From the NCBI RefSeq assembly GCF_009192765.1, contig NZ_VOHQ01000009.1, positions 169,797 to 233,796 of the forward strand: a stretch of 64,000 nt of DNA, written 5' to 3'. The stretch's first letter is position 1; each line of letters starts with the position of its first letter. Under the pieces are notes generated by a model. It was not told where the DNA came from and did no database searches. It worked only from the letters and a program-made list of their open reading frames with translations. The DNA comes from Agriterribacter humi (GTDB lineage Bacteria; Bacteroidota; Bacteroidia; Chitinophagales; Chitinophagaceae). Below, in pieces: positions 1 to 9,908 of the stretch. A program made the translations under genes and the position numbers.

Positions 1-1
1 T

Positions 2-970
2 ATTCCCTATTATATTACTTTTTATGTAGTGCTTTATTTCCTTAACCTCTTTAAAAACAGGGGCCTTGCCTGGAGCATTGCGTCTTTTTTTATTGTTTTT
101 GTGTTAATGTCGGTGTTCGGCTATTGCTTTATTTACTGGCTTTTGCCGTTAATGGGTTTAAAGCTTTACAAAACAGGGGATTTCCTTCTTTTCCTGCAGG
201 CGGCTGTATTGGGATATGTGCAGTTCTTCACCTATGCCATGCTCTATTTTTATTTTTATAAAACCATCAGGAAGGAACGCGAATTACGAAAACTGGAAGA
301 GGAAAAATCAAAGCTCGAACAACAGAAAATACAGAAGGAACTGGAAAATGCAATATTGAAACAACAGGAGCTAAAGGCAAAACAGGAAAAGCTGGAGTTT
401 GAATATGCTTTCCTGCGATCCCAGATCAACCCTCATTTTCTGCACAATACGCTGAACATTCTCTTCTCGCAGGCAATGAAAGTATCGCCCGACCTGGCCG
501 ATAATATCGGGAAACTGAGCGACATGATGCGTTATTCAATGGAAAGCATGGAATACAAAAGCGGCGTTGTCTCCGTTCAAAAAGAATTAGACAACCTGCA
601 AACTCTGATAGAGATCAATAATATGCGCTTTGCCCAAGCGCATGCTGTAGACTATTGCGTGGAAGGCGAAGTGCAGGGACAGCTTGTGCCCCCGCTTTGT
701 ATGATAACGATTGTTGAAAATGCCTTTAAATACGGTGATAGTAAAGATGCTGCCCACCCCGTTCAGATAAAAGTGAAGCTGCGTACAGGACAGGTTTATT
801 TTTTTTGTCGCAATAAAAAAAAGAAAAATAATATCGAGCTTTCCTCCCATAGCATAGGAATAACCAACCTCACTAAGCGCCTTGATGCTGTATTTAAGGA
901 CAGGTACAGGATTGAAACAACCGATGAAGAAATGTTTTATACTTTCGAGTTAACCATAAACACCACCTGA
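2..970 (+). CDS. LytS-type sensor histidine kinase (5' end cut by window edge)
   Basis: Membrane sensor kinase of the LytS/YehU class (His_kinase PF06580 plus HATPase). The frame is open to the left edge, so the annotated GTG at 29 is probably internal and the true start lies outside the window. Numbering from that GTG: two hydrophobic segments at about 15-40 and 52-78, a charged coiled coil at 80-125, the phospho-acceptor motif QINPHFLHN with His136, and the ATP-binding N-box IVENAFKYG with Asn231. A G-box-like SIGITNL segment follows near 275. Family members usually have about four membrane segments, consistent with a missing N-terminus. The response regulator gene begins one base after its stop, so the two are surely co-transcribed. 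The signal sensed cannot be read from the sequence. Confidence 0.9.
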   Translation: MPYYITFYVVLYFLNLFKNRGLAWSIASFFIVFVLMSVFGYCFIYWLLPLMGLKLYKTGDFLLFLQAAVLGYVQFFTYAMLYFYFYKTIRKERELRKLEEEKSKLEQQKIQKELENAILKQQELKAKQEKLEFEYAFLRSQINPHFLHNTLNILFSQAMKVSPDLADNIGKLSDMMRYSMESMEYKSGVVSVQKELDNLQTLIEINNMRFAQAHAVDYCVEGEVQGQLVPPLCMITIVENAFKYGDSKDAAHPVQIKVKLRTGQVYFFCRNKKKKNNIELSSHSIGITNLTKRLDAVFKDRYRIETTDEEMFYTFELTINTT

Positions 971-971
971 T

Positions 972-1730
972 ATGATTAAATGTGTAGTAGTAGATGATGA
1001 ATTACCGGCTATTGATGTACTGGCAACCTATATCAACCAATTGCCCGGCATTGAACTGGCGGGGACTGCCACAAATCCTTTGGAAGGAATTGAAATCATT
1101 AAGCAAACGCATCCTGATGTAGTGTTTTTGGACGTTCAGATGCAGGAGATGAACGGACTTGAATTGATGCAGCTTCTTGACAAAGAAACACTCGTTGTAT
1201 TTTGCACCGCCTATTCGGAATTTGCAATAAAGAGTTATGACCTCCGCGCCGTGGATTACCTGATGAAACCTATTCGCTTACCGCGCTTTATGCAAGCCAT
1301 TGAGCGTGTAGCTGATATGATGTCAGCCAAATCAACCATCGTGCCGGAAGCGATCCCGGATGATTATCTTTTTGTAAAAACAGAGCATAAAGGGAAGATG
1401 ATAAAAATTGACATGCAGGATATTGATTTCGTAGAGGCGTTACGTAACTACGTGGCATTTTACAGGGGAAAACAGAAAACACTGGCTTATATTTCCATGA
1501 AAGAACTGGAAAACCGTTTACCCAAAAGCCAGTTCGTCCGTGTGCACAAATCCTTTATTGTGGCAATAAAACAGGTCAGCTCTATGGAATACAGCGAACT
1601 TATACTGAAGAATACTTCAAGGCATATCCCGATCGGTAATAATTACAAAGCCCTGTTTATGGATCTGTTAAAAGATAAGTTGCTTTTTTGGGGAACGGTT
1701 GCAAGCATAATGTGCGAAGGGACCGGGTAG
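972..1730 (+). CDS. LytTR-family response regulator
   Basis: Partner of the preceding LytS-type kinase. The N-terminal receiver domain (1-120) has the acidic pocket Asp8-Asp9, the phospho-acceptor Asp54 in VVFLDVQM, switch Thr79 and conserved Lys99 in YLMKPIRL. The C-terminal LytTR DNA-binding domain (about 130-245) contains the usual FVRVHKSFIVA segment. Length (252 aa) is normal for the class. The ATG sits one base after the kinase stop, indicating translational coupling. Proteins of this class bind direct repeats in target promoters; no such target is evident next to the pair. Confidence 0.92.
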   Translation: MIKCVVVDDELPAIDVLATYINQLPGIELAGTATNPLEGIEIIKQTHPDVVFLDVQMQEMNGLELMQLLDKETLVVFCTAYSEFAIKSYDLRAVDYLMKPIRLPRFMQAIERVADMMSAKSTIVPEAIPDDYLFVKTEHKGKMIKIDMQDIDFVEALRNYVAFYRGKQKTLAYISMKELENRLPKSQFVRVHKSFIVAIKQVSSMEYSELILKNTSRHIPIGNNYKALFMDLLKDKLLFWGTVASIMCEGTG

Positions 1731-1852
1731 CAGCAGTTTTGTAAAAAACCTTTTTAAACGAAGGCGGTAAATGTCCCGCGAGATCCCTGGGCCCCGCGAA
1801 AAAACCTATGATTGCCCGTACAAAGGCTTCACAATTTTGATATCTGTAAAAA

Positions 1853-2842
1853 TCATTGCAACAGCAGCCGGCATTCTTTCAGCAGTGCTTCTTTATCTAT
1901 GGCAGCAGTGCCCACAATTTCGCATACCAGCCCTCCGGCTATATTGGCTGCTTCCGCCATCAGGTGAACGTTGCGGGTAGCGGCATACACCAGCGAAGCC
2001 ACCGCTATCACTGTATCGCCGGCGCCGCTTACATCGGCAATATCGCGGATATGTGAAGGCACAATGGCGCCTTCATCCTTTTGCTTATAAAAAACACCTT
2101 TTTCGGAAAGCGTAATTAAGGAAATTTGATGACCCAGCTTTTCGGCCAACGCATCATGAATATCGTGGAGTAATTTTTCATTCACTTCACCGGCAATGAT
2201 ATTCAGCCCTTCCATCGCTTCTTTTAAATTGGGCTTAAAAATATCTACACTTTTATAGGCGAAAAAGTTTTTACGCTTGGGGTCAACGGCAGTAATGATA
2301 TGGTTGTGCCTGCACAGGTCAATTACTTTTTGTATTACCAGTTCCGTAAGCACCCCCTTGTTATAATCTTCCAGAATAATTACCTGCGGCTTTTCCTGCG
2401 CTATATAATGCTGCACGGCCAGTATCAATCTGTTCTCATCCTCATAACCCAAATCATCGGTAACTTCATGATCCAGCCGCATCATTTGCTGGTTGCGGCC
2501 AATAACGCGGATCTTGTTGGTAGTGATTCTTTTTGAACTTTGCAATATAAAACTGGTATCAATGCCCTGCTGCGCAAACATTTTTTGCAGGGCATGGCCA
2601 TCATCATCATTACCCGTTACTGATATTACCGATGCCCTGGCGCCTAAAGAACAAATGTTCAGCGCCACATTGCCTGCTCCGCCTATACGGTATTCTTTTT
2701 TATTTACAGCCACAATAGGCACGGGCGCTTCGGGCGAAATACGGTCAACCTTACCCCACATATAGGTATCCAGCATAACATCGCCCACAATACCTACTTT
2801 TATATTTTTAAAGGATTCAAAAAGATTTGCTATATCGTTCAT
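1853..2842 (-). CDS. hldA: D-glycero-beta-D-manno-heptose-7-phosphate kinase (RfaE1/HldA type)
   Basis: PfkB/ribokinase-fold sugar kinase that phosphorylates heptose 7-phosphate at C1 in the ADP-heptose pathway for lipopolysaccharide core. The N-terminus GDVMLDTYMWG, the RISPEAPVPI segment and the GGAGNVALN motif are typical of RfaE domain I. The C-terminal catalytic motif is SGAGDTV with the base Asp276. At 329 aa it is a stand-alone kinase; the adenylyltransferase half of bifunctional HldE is absent and must be encoded elsewhere. It ends about 120 bp from the convergent LytTR gene. A general PfkB kinase is the alternative, but the N-terminal motifs favour HldA. Confidence 0.85.
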   Translation of the reverse strand: MNDIANLFESFKNIKVGIVGDVMLDTYMWGKVDRISPEAPVPIVAVNKKEYRIGGAGNVALNICSLGARASVISVTGNDDDGHALQKMFAQQGIDTSFILQSSKRITTNKIRVIGRNQQMMRLDHEVTDDLGYEDENRLILAVQHYIAQEKPQVIILEDYNKGVLTELVIQKVIDLCRHNHIITAVDPKRKNFFAYKSVDIFKPNLKEAMEGLNIIAGEVNEKLLHDIHDALAEKLGHQISLITLSEKGVFYKQKDEGAIVPSHIRDIADVSGAGDTVIAVASLVYAATRNVHLMAEAANIAGGLVCEIVGTAAIDKEALLKECRLLLQ

Positions 2843-2847
2843 GCCTT

Positions 2848-3113
2848 AACGGATTTGGAATTTGAGATTTTAGATCTGAGATTGAGGCAGCAATCAGATT
2901 CAGCGCTCAACCCTCAGATTTGGATTTGGAAAGTTTATTGTTTTTGATTTCTTGTTTTATTCTTCAGATTTCAAGCTTAAGGCTTCGGATTTGTCAATTG
3001 AAATTTCTTTGGTTCTTGTCTTTTGTCATTTGGTGCTTTGCATTCCTCCCTGCAACATGCAACTTGTAACCTGTAACCTGCAACAATTTCCACATTTTCA
3101 AATTTCCAAATTC
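2848..3113. repeat. Intergenic low-complexity repeats (AGATTTGGAATTT, TTTGGTTCTTG and GTAACCTGCAAC words)
   Basis: The gap between hldA and the APC permease is built from degenerate short words. 2848-2935 carries GGATTTGGAATTTGAGATTTT-like units. 3001-3046 carries an AAATTTCTTTGGTTCTTG unit that recurs at 54301-54345 and, inverted, at 41274-41313. 3052-3085 carries 7-bp-period units such as TGCAACTTGTAACCTG, also seen near 34.5, 34.7, 36.7 and 63.85 kb. No ORF or stable terminator hairpin was seen. Confidence 0.6.
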
Positions 3114-4535
3114 TCAAATTCTCATCCTGCTCTTTGCAATATAATACACCGGTATTCCCAGTAAAATAATGCCCAGCCCCGGGAGCGTGTAGTTGCTTTC
3201 AAAAATCAGCAGCAATATGGCCAATGCTGTGGCTGCCAGTATGTAAACCATGGGCAGTACCGGGTAACCAAACGCCTTATAGCTGCGCGCAATATCAGGC
3301 CGCTTCCTGCGCAATATGTATATACCGGTTATGGTAAGCACATAAAACACCAGCACGCCAAATATTACCATAGCCAGCAAATCATTATAGCTCCCTGTAA
3401 GGCATAAGGCCGATGCCCATACGCATTGTATCCACAACCCGCGACCCGGAACGCTGAATGCATTTAATTGTCCCGCCCCTTTAAAAAACAGCCCATCCTT
3501 TGCCATAGTATAATAAATACGGGCGCCCGCCAAAATTAAGCCGTTGTTGCATCCAAATGTAGAGATCATGATCATTACCGCCACAATGAGCGAACCGTTG
3601 TTGCCAAAAATTTTCTCCGCGGCCGCCACACCCACCCTGTCGTTTGCGGCAAAAGCAATTTCATTAAAAGGCAACACAGCCAAATACATTACATTAGCCG
3701 CAACATAAACAATGGTAACAATAGATGTTCCCAGGAACAATGCCCTTCCTATATTTTTTTCGGGGTTTTTAATTTCAGCAGCAATAAAGGTTACATTATT
3801 CCAGGCATCGCTGCTGAATAAAGTACCTTTCATTGAAACTGCAATAGCGCCAAATAAAGCCAATCCCGACAGCAGCGTAGTAACCGTTTGGCCATTTACA
3901 TTTGCAATATTCGAAAATTGCCAGGCATTTTGCCAGTTGGCATTCCATACTTCCGCTTTGGCGCCGGTTAAAAAACCAAATACAATTAAACCCAATAAAG
4001 AAAGGATCTTGGTAAGCGTAAAAGTGGTTTGAATGATCTTTCCGTTTTTAACTCCCCGGCTATTAATATAAGTAAGAAGAATAATTGAGATGATAGCCAA
4101 TACCTGTGCTCCGGAAATTTTAAACCATGCAATATGAAATAATACATTTTGTTCGCTAAACGCCGGAATAAGATAGGCTGTGAATTTTGCAAAGGCAACC
4201 GCCACTGCGGCAATGGTACCGGTTTGTATTACGCCAAACTGCGTCCATCCAAATAAAAAGGCCACAAACGGATTGTAGGCTTCCCTGAGGTAAACGTATT
4301 GCCCGCCGGCTTTGGGAAACATGCCCGACAGCTCGCCATAGCTCAGGGCGGCAATTAAAGTAACTACACCAGCCAGTATCCACATCAGCAACAACGTTCC
4401 TGCTCCGCCTACATTACGTGCAATTTCGGCGCTCACAATAAATATACCCGACCCTATCATGGATCCCGCAACCAGCATGGTGGCATCCAATAATCCCAGC
4501 GAAGGTTTAAATTGTTTTGAGGTATCCTTCTCCAT
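3114..4535 (-). CDS. APC-superfamily amino acid permease
   Basis: Inner-membrane amino acid/polyamine/organocation transporter with about 12-13 hydrophobic helices over 473 aa. Typical features are GSMIGSGIFIVSAEIARNVG in helix 1 and the SYGELSGMFPKAGGQYVYLR loop, resembling the LAT/cationic amino acid branch. The start is set at the Met beginning MEKDTSKQFKPSL (base 4535). The longer frame to 4628 would run through the upstream hairpin and overlap the OmpH-like gene, and its extra residues look non-coding. The start codon directly follows a hairpin plus T-tract, which is odd. Substrate unknown. Confidence 0.85.
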   Translation of the reverse strand: MEKDTSKQFKPSLGLLDATMLVAGSMIGSGIFIVSAEIARNVGGAGTLLLMWILAGVVTLIAALSYGELSGMFPKAGGQYVYLREAYNPFVAFLFGWTQFGVIQTGTIAAVAVAFAKFTAYLIPAFSEQNVLFHIAWFKISGAQVLAIISIILLTYINSRGVKNGKIIQTTFTLTKILSLLGLIVFGFLTGAKAEVWNANWQNAWQFSNIANVNGQTVTTLLSGLALFGAIAVSMKGTLFSSDAWNNVTFIAAEIKNPEKNIGRALFLGTSIVTIVYVAANVMYLAVLPFNEIAFAANDRVGVAAAEKIFGNNGSLIVAVMIMISTFGCNNGLILAGARIYYTMAKDGLFFKGAGQLNAFSVPGRGLWIQCVWASALCLTGSYNDLLAMVIFGVLVFYVLTITGIYILRRKRPDIARSYKAFGYPVLPMVYILAATALAILLLIFESNYTLPGLGIILLGIPVYYIAKSRMRI

Positions 4536-4560
4536 AAAAAAATCCCGGAACTTTCCGGGA
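4536..4560 (-). terminator. Intrinsic terminator-like hairpin after the OmpH-like gene
   Basis: On the minus strand a perfect stem TCCCGGAA/TTCCGGGA (4543-4560, very short loop) is followed by seven T residues (4536-4542). It lies 33 bp downstream of the OmpH-like stop. The T-tract ends at the ATG of the permease gene, so it either terminates ompH transcription or acts as a leader structure controlling the permease. Confidence 0.65.
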
Positions 4561-4593
4561 CCTGAAGATAATACATTCAATTGCTCCTGCCTG

Positions 4594-5205
4594 CTATTTT
4601 TTCTTCTCTTCTTTTTTATACATGGCATTCAACCCCGTAATCACATCTTCCGTAATATTAAACACAGGGTCTTCATACAAAAAGATATTCGCGTTTTTGG
4701 AATAAGAAAAAACATACGTATATCCCCTTTCCTTACAGTAGCCCGTTAAATAATCATTTATTTTCTTAAAAATATCATCGCGCATGATCATCGCTTCCTG
4801 CTGCACATCCTGTTCCGTTTTGCGGCGCTGGTTTTCCAGCACCTGCAATTGCTGATCATACTCTTTTTTAAAGGCGTCTGCTTCGGCCTGCGTAATGGCA
4901 TTTCCCCTTTTCAAAAAATCTATCCGCCGCTTGTCCAATTGCTGGTAGGCTCCGTTCAACTGCCTGTCTAACCCGTCCTTCTTTTTTTCAAAAGATTCCA
5001 TTTTGCCTTTATAAAATTCAAACCTTGCGTCTATTGAATCCAGGTCTACATATGCGATCTTTAAAGTCTTTGCATGTGAAGTATCGCCCGAACGCAGTTC
5101 GGTAAGCAGGTTGCGCAGCTTACTGGTATGGGTTTGCTGCTGGTAAAACAATATGCCTGCCAGAACCAAAGCGATTGAACTCAATATTATGGAGAGATAC
5201 TTCAT
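4594..5205 (-). CDS. OmpH/Skp-family periplasmic chaperone-like protein
   Basis: Small exported or membrane-anchored protein of the OmpH (Skp) family, which holds unfolded outer-membrane proteins in the periplasm. The N-terminus (6-24) is hydrophobic and could be an uncleaved anchor. Residues 50-60 contain IAYVDLDSI, the usual opening strand of the family. A long charged coiled-coil arm follows (65-150) and the fold closes with a YVFSYSKNANIFLYED strand. Length (203 aa) is normal. It is monocistronic or leads weakly into the permease through a terminator-like hairpin. Confidence 0.82.
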   Translation of the reverse strand: MKYLSIILSSIALVLAGILFYQQQTHTSKLRNLLTELRSGDTSHAKTLKIAYVDLDSIDARFEFYKGKMESFEKKKDGLDRQLNGAYQQLDKRRIDFLKRGNAITQAEADAFKKEYDQQLQVLENQRRKTEQDVQQEAMIMRDDIFKKINDYLTGYCKERGYTYVFSYSKNANIFLYEDPVFNITEDVITGLNAMYKKEEKKK

Positions 5206-5477
5206 GCGTGTTTTTTTTGCAAATTATACAAATAACAAATAAGCATATTGCTTTTAAAGAACACTTAACAATAGTGCAAAAAACCAGGGTCAATAACGGC
5301 TACTTTCACGCTGCTGCCTGTTTCCGGACCCGTAATGATTTTGGAGGTTACCGGCAGCAGAAATTGTGGCATCGTTTCTTGCGTCGCAATCACTTCATCT
5401 GCAGTACCAACACATCAGCAATGCTTCCGTAAGCGTTAGTACCGACGGTGCTGTAATGGATTGCTCAGCTATTCATA
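5206..5477. other. Intergenic stretch between ompH-like gene and rpoC terminator; possible gene remnant
   Basis: No intact gene. The proximal part (5206-5280) is AT-rich and should hold the promoter of the OmpH-like gene, though no exact TAnnTTTG is seen. From about 5272 to 5457 base composition looks coding-like on the minus strand. One frame reads YSTVGTNAYGSIADVLVLQ up to a stop. An overlapping frame continues with DEVIATQETMPQFLLPVTSK and some 26 more residues to a stop near 5272. A single frameshift would join them, suggesting a decayed C-terminal gene fragment. This is weak evidence. Confidence 0.3.
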
Positions 5478-5511
5478 ATAAAAAAGGAGCAGAGATTGTG
5501 CTCTACTCCTT
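5478..5511 (-). terminator. Intrinsic terminator of rpoC
   Basis: Minus-strand stem AAGGAGTAGAG pairs with CTCTGCTCCTT (one mismatch) across a six-base loop, followed by a run of Ts (5478-5485). It lies 19 bp beyond the rpoC stop. The strong stem and correct orientation make it the likely end of the rpoBC transcript. Confidence 0.85.
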
Positions 5512-5529
5512 CCAGATTATTTTATCAAA

Positions 5530-8500
5530 TTATTCTTCCTCATCAAAGCTCATGGCCTCACGGGTAGTTTGCAACAATTCGTATTCTTCCTTGCTGCCTA
5601 CTATTACATTGTCAAACTCACGCAGCCCTGTACCAGCCGGTATAGGATGTCCGGTAATTACATTTTCTTTCAGCCCGAGCATATCATCCGTTTTACCCTG
5701 TATGGCGGCTGAGCTCAGCACCTTGGTTGTTTCCTGGAATGATGCAGCGGATATCCAGCTATGCGTACCCAATGATGCTTTGGTAATACCCAGCAATACT
5801 GGTTTAGAAGTGGCGGGATTGGCGTCCCTGAATTCTACCAGTTTTTTATCGCCCCTGCGAAGGATAGAGTTTTCTTCACGCAATTCGCGCAAACTTACAA
5901 TTTGTCCTGCACGCAGTTTAGCAGAATCGCCGGGCTCCGTTACTACCTTCTTATCATATATCCAGTCATTCTCTTCAATAAATTCAAAGCGGTCTTCCAG
6001 GTCTTCCTCCAGGAACTTGGTATCGCCCGGCTCAACAATTTCAATCTTCTTCATCATCTGCCTTACAATTACCTCAATATGCTTATCATTTATGCGCACA
6101 CCCTGCAGGCGGTATACTTCCTGAATTTCGTTTACTACGTATTCCTGTACTGCAAAAGGCCCTTTAATATTAAGAATATCGGCAGGAGCTGTTTGCCCGT
6201 CAGACAAAGGCGTACCGGCTCTTACAAAGTCGCCGTCCTGTACAAGAATTTGCCGTGTAAGGGGAACTAAGTATTTTTTTACAACGCCATCCTTGGCTTC
6301 AATGATAATCTCGCGGTTACCCCGTTTTACCACACCAAAAGAAACTACCCCGTCAATTTCAGAAACAATGGCAGGATTGCCCGGGTTACGTGCTTCAAAC
6401 AATTCCGTTACACGTGGTAAACCACCGGTAATATCACGCAGCTTGCCCAATACACGTGGGATTTTAACCAATACCTGCCCGGCGCGAACCTCTTCTGTTT
6501 CATCAACTACAATATGCGAACCTACGGGAAGGTTATACGTTTTAATTTCCTTGCCTTCCACCAAAAGCATTGGTATCTTGGTCTTATCTTTTGTTTCAAT
6601 TACTACTTTTTCCCGGTGTCCTGTTTGTTCATCAGCTTCCTCGCGATAGGTAAATCCTTCCAGTACACTGTCAAACTTGATGGTTCCTGCCTGTTCAGAA
6701 ATAATTACATTATTAAATGGATCCCATGAACAGATAATATCGCCCTTCTCTACTTTTTGGCCATCTTTTACCATTAAAGTGGCGCCGTAAGGAATATTAT
6801 TGGTAATGAGCAGCCTGTCATTTTTTACATCAATGATCCTCAGTTCACCTGTACGGCCAATTACAATCTGTATTTTTTCGCCCTGGTTGTTTTCTGCAGT
6901 TACCGTACGCAACCCGTCAAACTGCACAGTGCCATCGAACTTAGCGGCTAACTGCGAATCAACGGTAGCCGACCCTGCCACACCACCCACGTGGAAGGTA
7001 CGAAGGGTTAACTGTGTACCTGGTTCACCGATTGACTGGGCGGCAATAATACCTACTGCATCTCCCCTTTGGGCAAGATAACCCGTTGCCAGGTTAAGTC
7101 CGTAGCATTTTACACAAACACCACGCTTGCTTTCGCATGTTAACACAGAACGTATCTCCACGGTTTCAATTCCGCTTTCTTCAATTGTTTTAGCAACTTC
7201 TTCTGTAATTTGCTCACCTGCCCCTATAATCAACTCATCTGTTACAGGATTGTATACATCGTGTACCGAAGTGCGTCCTAATATACGATCGTATAAAGGT
7301 TCTACTATATCTTCATTATCTTTTAATGCGCTGATGGCGATGCCCCGCAACGTGCCACAATCTTCATCATTGATCACCACATCCTGGGCCACATCTACCA
7401 AACGGCGGGTGAGGTAACCGGCATCGGCTGTTTTTAAAGCGGTATCGGCCAAACCCTTACGTGCACCGTGTGTTGAAATAAAATATTCCAATACATTCAG
7501 CCCATCTTTAAAGTTGGATAAGATCGGGTTTTCAATGATCTCTGATCCGCTGGAACCACTTTTACGTGGTTTAGCCATCAAACCTCTTATTCCTGCGAGC
7601 TGTTTTACCTGTTGCTTACTACCACGGGCACCCGAATCCAGCATCATATAAACAGAGTTGAAGCCTTGTTTATCTGTTGCCATTTCACGTATAAGCGTTT
7701 CCGTAACACGGGTATCCACACGCGACCATATATCAATGATCTGGTTATACCGTTCGTTATTGGTAATGAGACCCATGTTGTAGTTTTCCCAAACTTCTTT
7801 TACTTCTTCGGATGCTGAATCAACCAGTTCCTGCTTCAACTGAGGGATAACAAGATCATTAATATTAAAGGAAAGCCCTCCTCTGAATGCGGTACGGAAA
7901 CCCAATTGCTTGATATCGTCAAGGAATTTAGCGGTTTTGGGAACATTGGTAATTTTAATGATGTCACCAATAATTTCCCTGAGTGATTTTTTGGTAAGTA
8001 ATGCATTTATAAATCCTACTTCTTCGGGAACATGCTGGTTAAAAATTACACGACCTACTGTGGTATCAATGAGTTTCTTTTCCAGCTCACCGTTATCTTT
8101 GCGAAGTGTGGCTCTTACCCTGATATGTGCATGGAGGTCAACCTTATTTTCGTTGTAGGCAATAATAACCTCTTCTGCGCTATAAAAGCTCTTACCTTCT
8201 CCTTTTACCTTTTCTGTTTCGGTTGATTTCTTACCTTTTGAAATATAATACAAACCCAGTACCATGTCCTGCGAAGGAAGGGTAATAGGTGTGCCGTTTT
8301 GCGGGTTGAGAATATTGTGCGAAGACAGCATAAGCAACTGCGCTTCCAAAATAGCGGCGCTGCTCAGTGGAACGTGAACGGCCATTTGGTCACCATCAAA
8401 GTCGGCGTTGAACGCAGAACATACCAACGGGTGTAACTGTATCGCTTTCCCTTCTACCAATTTTGGCTGAAATGCCTGGATGGATAAACGGTGCAGTGTG

Positions 8501-9822
8501 GGGGCACGGTTTAGCATAATAGGATGTCCCTTAAGAATGTTTTCAAGGATATCCCAAACTATTGCTTCCTTACGGTCAACTAATTTTCTGGCGCTTTTTA
8601 CTGTTTTTACAATACCTCTTTCAATGAGCTTGCGGATAATAAAGGGCTTAAACAATTCAGCGCCCATATCTTTTGGCAGTCCGCACTCATGCAATTTCAA
8701 ATCTGGCCCTACCACAATTACCGAACGTCCCGAATAGTCAACACGTTTACCCAAAAGGTTCTGACGGAAACGACCCTGCTTTCCTTTAAGCACATCACTC
8801 AACGATTTCAATGCACGTCCGCCTTCGGCTTTAACCGCATTGGATTTACGTGAGTTATCAAACAAAGAATCTATGGCTTCCTGGAGCATACGTTTTTCGT
8901 TACGCAGGATCACTTCAGGCGCTTTGATCTCCAGCAGGCGTTTTAAACGGTTATTACGGATAATAACGCGGCGGTATAAATCATTCAGATCAGATGAAGC
9001 GAAACGGCCACCGTCCAAAGGCACTAACGGGCGAAGTTCCGGAGGTATAACCGGTATATACTGCATTACCATCCATTCCGGACGATTTTCAATTCTGCCG
9101 TTGGCATCGCGAAACGATTCCACTACGCTCAAACGTTTTAAAGCATCCGCTTTACGCTGCTGCGAGGTTTCAGTAGCGGCTGCATTGCGCAGGTCGTAAC
9201 TCAACTGATCCAGATCAATTCGTCCGAGCATGGCATGAATAGCTTCCGCACCCATTTTAGCGATGAACTTCAGGGGATCATCATCAGGAAGGTATTGGTT
9301 GTCTTTAGGGAGATTTTCCAGTATCTCTAAGTATTCTTCTTCAGGAAGCAGGTCTCCCACTTTAAGATTACGGTCTTCGCGTATGCCCGGCTGTATTACT
9401 ACGTATCTTTCGTAGTATACAATGCTTTCCATTTTTTTGGAACTGATGCCCAGCAGGTAACCGATTTTATTGGGAAGGCTTTTAAAATACCATATATGAA
9501 CTACCGGCACTACTAATTTGATATGCCCCATCCTTTCGCGGCGCACTTTTTTTTCTGTAACTTCCACACCACAGCGGTCGCAAACAATACCCTTATAACG
9601 GATACGCTTATACTTACCGCAGGCACATTCATAATCTTTTACCGGTCCAAAAATTCTTTCGCAGAACAAACCATCTCTTTCGGGCTTGTAGGTACGATAG
9701 TTAATGGTTTCAGGCTTCAAAACCTCACCATAAGACCGCTCCAGGATGGCATCCGGGGAAGCCAGGCTGATCGTGATCTTGGAAAAATTTGACTTGGGGC
9801 GATTATCTTTTTTGATAGCCAT
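5530..9822 (-). CDS. rpoC: DNA-directed RNA polymerase subunit beta'
   Basis: Catalytic large subunit of RNA polymerase. The N-terminal zinc ribbon has Cys66, Cys68, Cys81 and Cys84. The active-site motif NADFDGDQM lies at 472-480, with the three Mg-binding aspartates 474, 476 and 478. The second zinc cluster [11 protein letters not shown] sits near residue 900, and the trigger-loop/bridge-helix region [18 protein letters not shown] follows it. At 1430 aa it matches Bacteroidota beta'. It is 86 bp downstream of rpoB on the same strand and ends before a strong terminator. Confidence 0.99.
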   Translation of the reverse strand: MAIKKDNRPKSNFSKITISLASPDAILERSYGEVLKPETINYRTYKPERDGLFCERIFGPVKDYECACGKYKRIRYKGIVCDRCGVEVTEKKVRRERMGHIKLVVPVVHIWYFKSLPNKIGYLLGISSKKMESIVYYERYVVIQPGIREDRNLKVGDLLPEEEYLEILENLPKDNQYLPDDDPLKFIAKMGAEAIHAMLGRIDLDQLSYDLRNAAATETSQQRKADALKRLSVVESFRDANGRIENRPEWMVMQYIPVIPPELRPLVPLDGGRFASSDLNDLYRRVIIRNNRLKRLLEIKAPEVILRNEKRMLQEAIDSLFDNSRKSNAVKAEGGRALKSLSDVLKGKQGRFRQNLLGKRVDYSGRSVIVVGPDLKLHECGLPKDMGAELFKPFIIRKLIERGIVKTVKSARKLVDRKEAIVWDILENILKGHPIMLNRAPTLHRLSIQAFQPKLVEGKAIQLHPLVCSAFNADFDGDQMAVHVPLSSAAILEAQLLMLSSHNILNPQNGTPITLPSQDMVLGLYYISKGKKSTETEKVKGEGKSFYSAEEVIIAYNENKVDLHAHIRVRATLRKDNGELEKKLIDTTVGRVIFNQHVPEEVGFINALLTKKSLREIIGDIIKITNVPKTAKFLDDIKQLGFRTAFRGGLSFNINDLVIPQLKQELVDSASEEVKEVWENYNMGLITNNERYNQIIDIWSRVDTRVTETLIREMATDKQGFNSVYMMLDSGARGSKQQVKQLAGIRGLMAKPRKSGSSGSEIIENPILSNFKDGLNVLEYFISTHGARKGLADTALKTADAGYLTRRLVDVAQDVVINDEDCGTLRGIAISALKDNEDIVEPLYDRILGRTSVHDVYNPVTDELIIGAGEQITEEVAKTIEESGIETVEIRSVLTCESKRGVCVKCYGLNLATGYLAQRGDAVGIIAAQSIGEPGTQLTLRTFHVGGVAGSATVDSQLAAKFDGTVQFDGLRTVTAENNQGEKIQIVIGRTGELRIIDVKNDRLLITNNIPYGATLMVKDGQKVEKGDIICSWDPFNNVIISEQAGTIKFDSVLEGFTYREEADEQTGHREKVVIETKDKTKIPMLLVEGKEIKTYNLPVGSHIVVDETEEVRAGQVLVKIPRVLGKLRDITGGLPRVTELFEARNPGNPAIVSEIDGVVSFGVVKRGNREIIIEAKDGVVKKYLVPLTRQILVQDGDFVRAGTPLSDGQTAPADILNIKGPFAVQEYVVNEIQEVYRLQGVRINDKHIEVIVRQMMKKIEIVEPGDTKFLEEDLEDRFEFIEENDWIYDKKVVTEPGDSAKLRAGQIVSLRELREENSILRRGDKKLVEFRDANPATSKPVLLGITKASLGTHSWISAASFQETTKVLSSAAIQGKTDDMLGLKENVITGHPIPAGTGLREFDNVIVGSKEEYELLQTTREAMSFDEEE

Positions 9823-9908
9823 ATAGCGTTTATAATTTGTAGTTTGTTGTTTGTTGTTGCATGAATGCTGAACGGTTTATGAAATATTCATTCACCACCC
9901 ATTGCTTA

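Noticed and set aside
1771..1980. 69-codon plus-strand frame after the LytTR gene
   Set aside because: Overlaps the 3' end of hldA in antisense and shows no protein-like features.
5366..6124. 252-codon plus-strand frame
   Set aside because: Antisense to rpoC, whose frame is continuous and strongly conserved; no start context or family resemblance.
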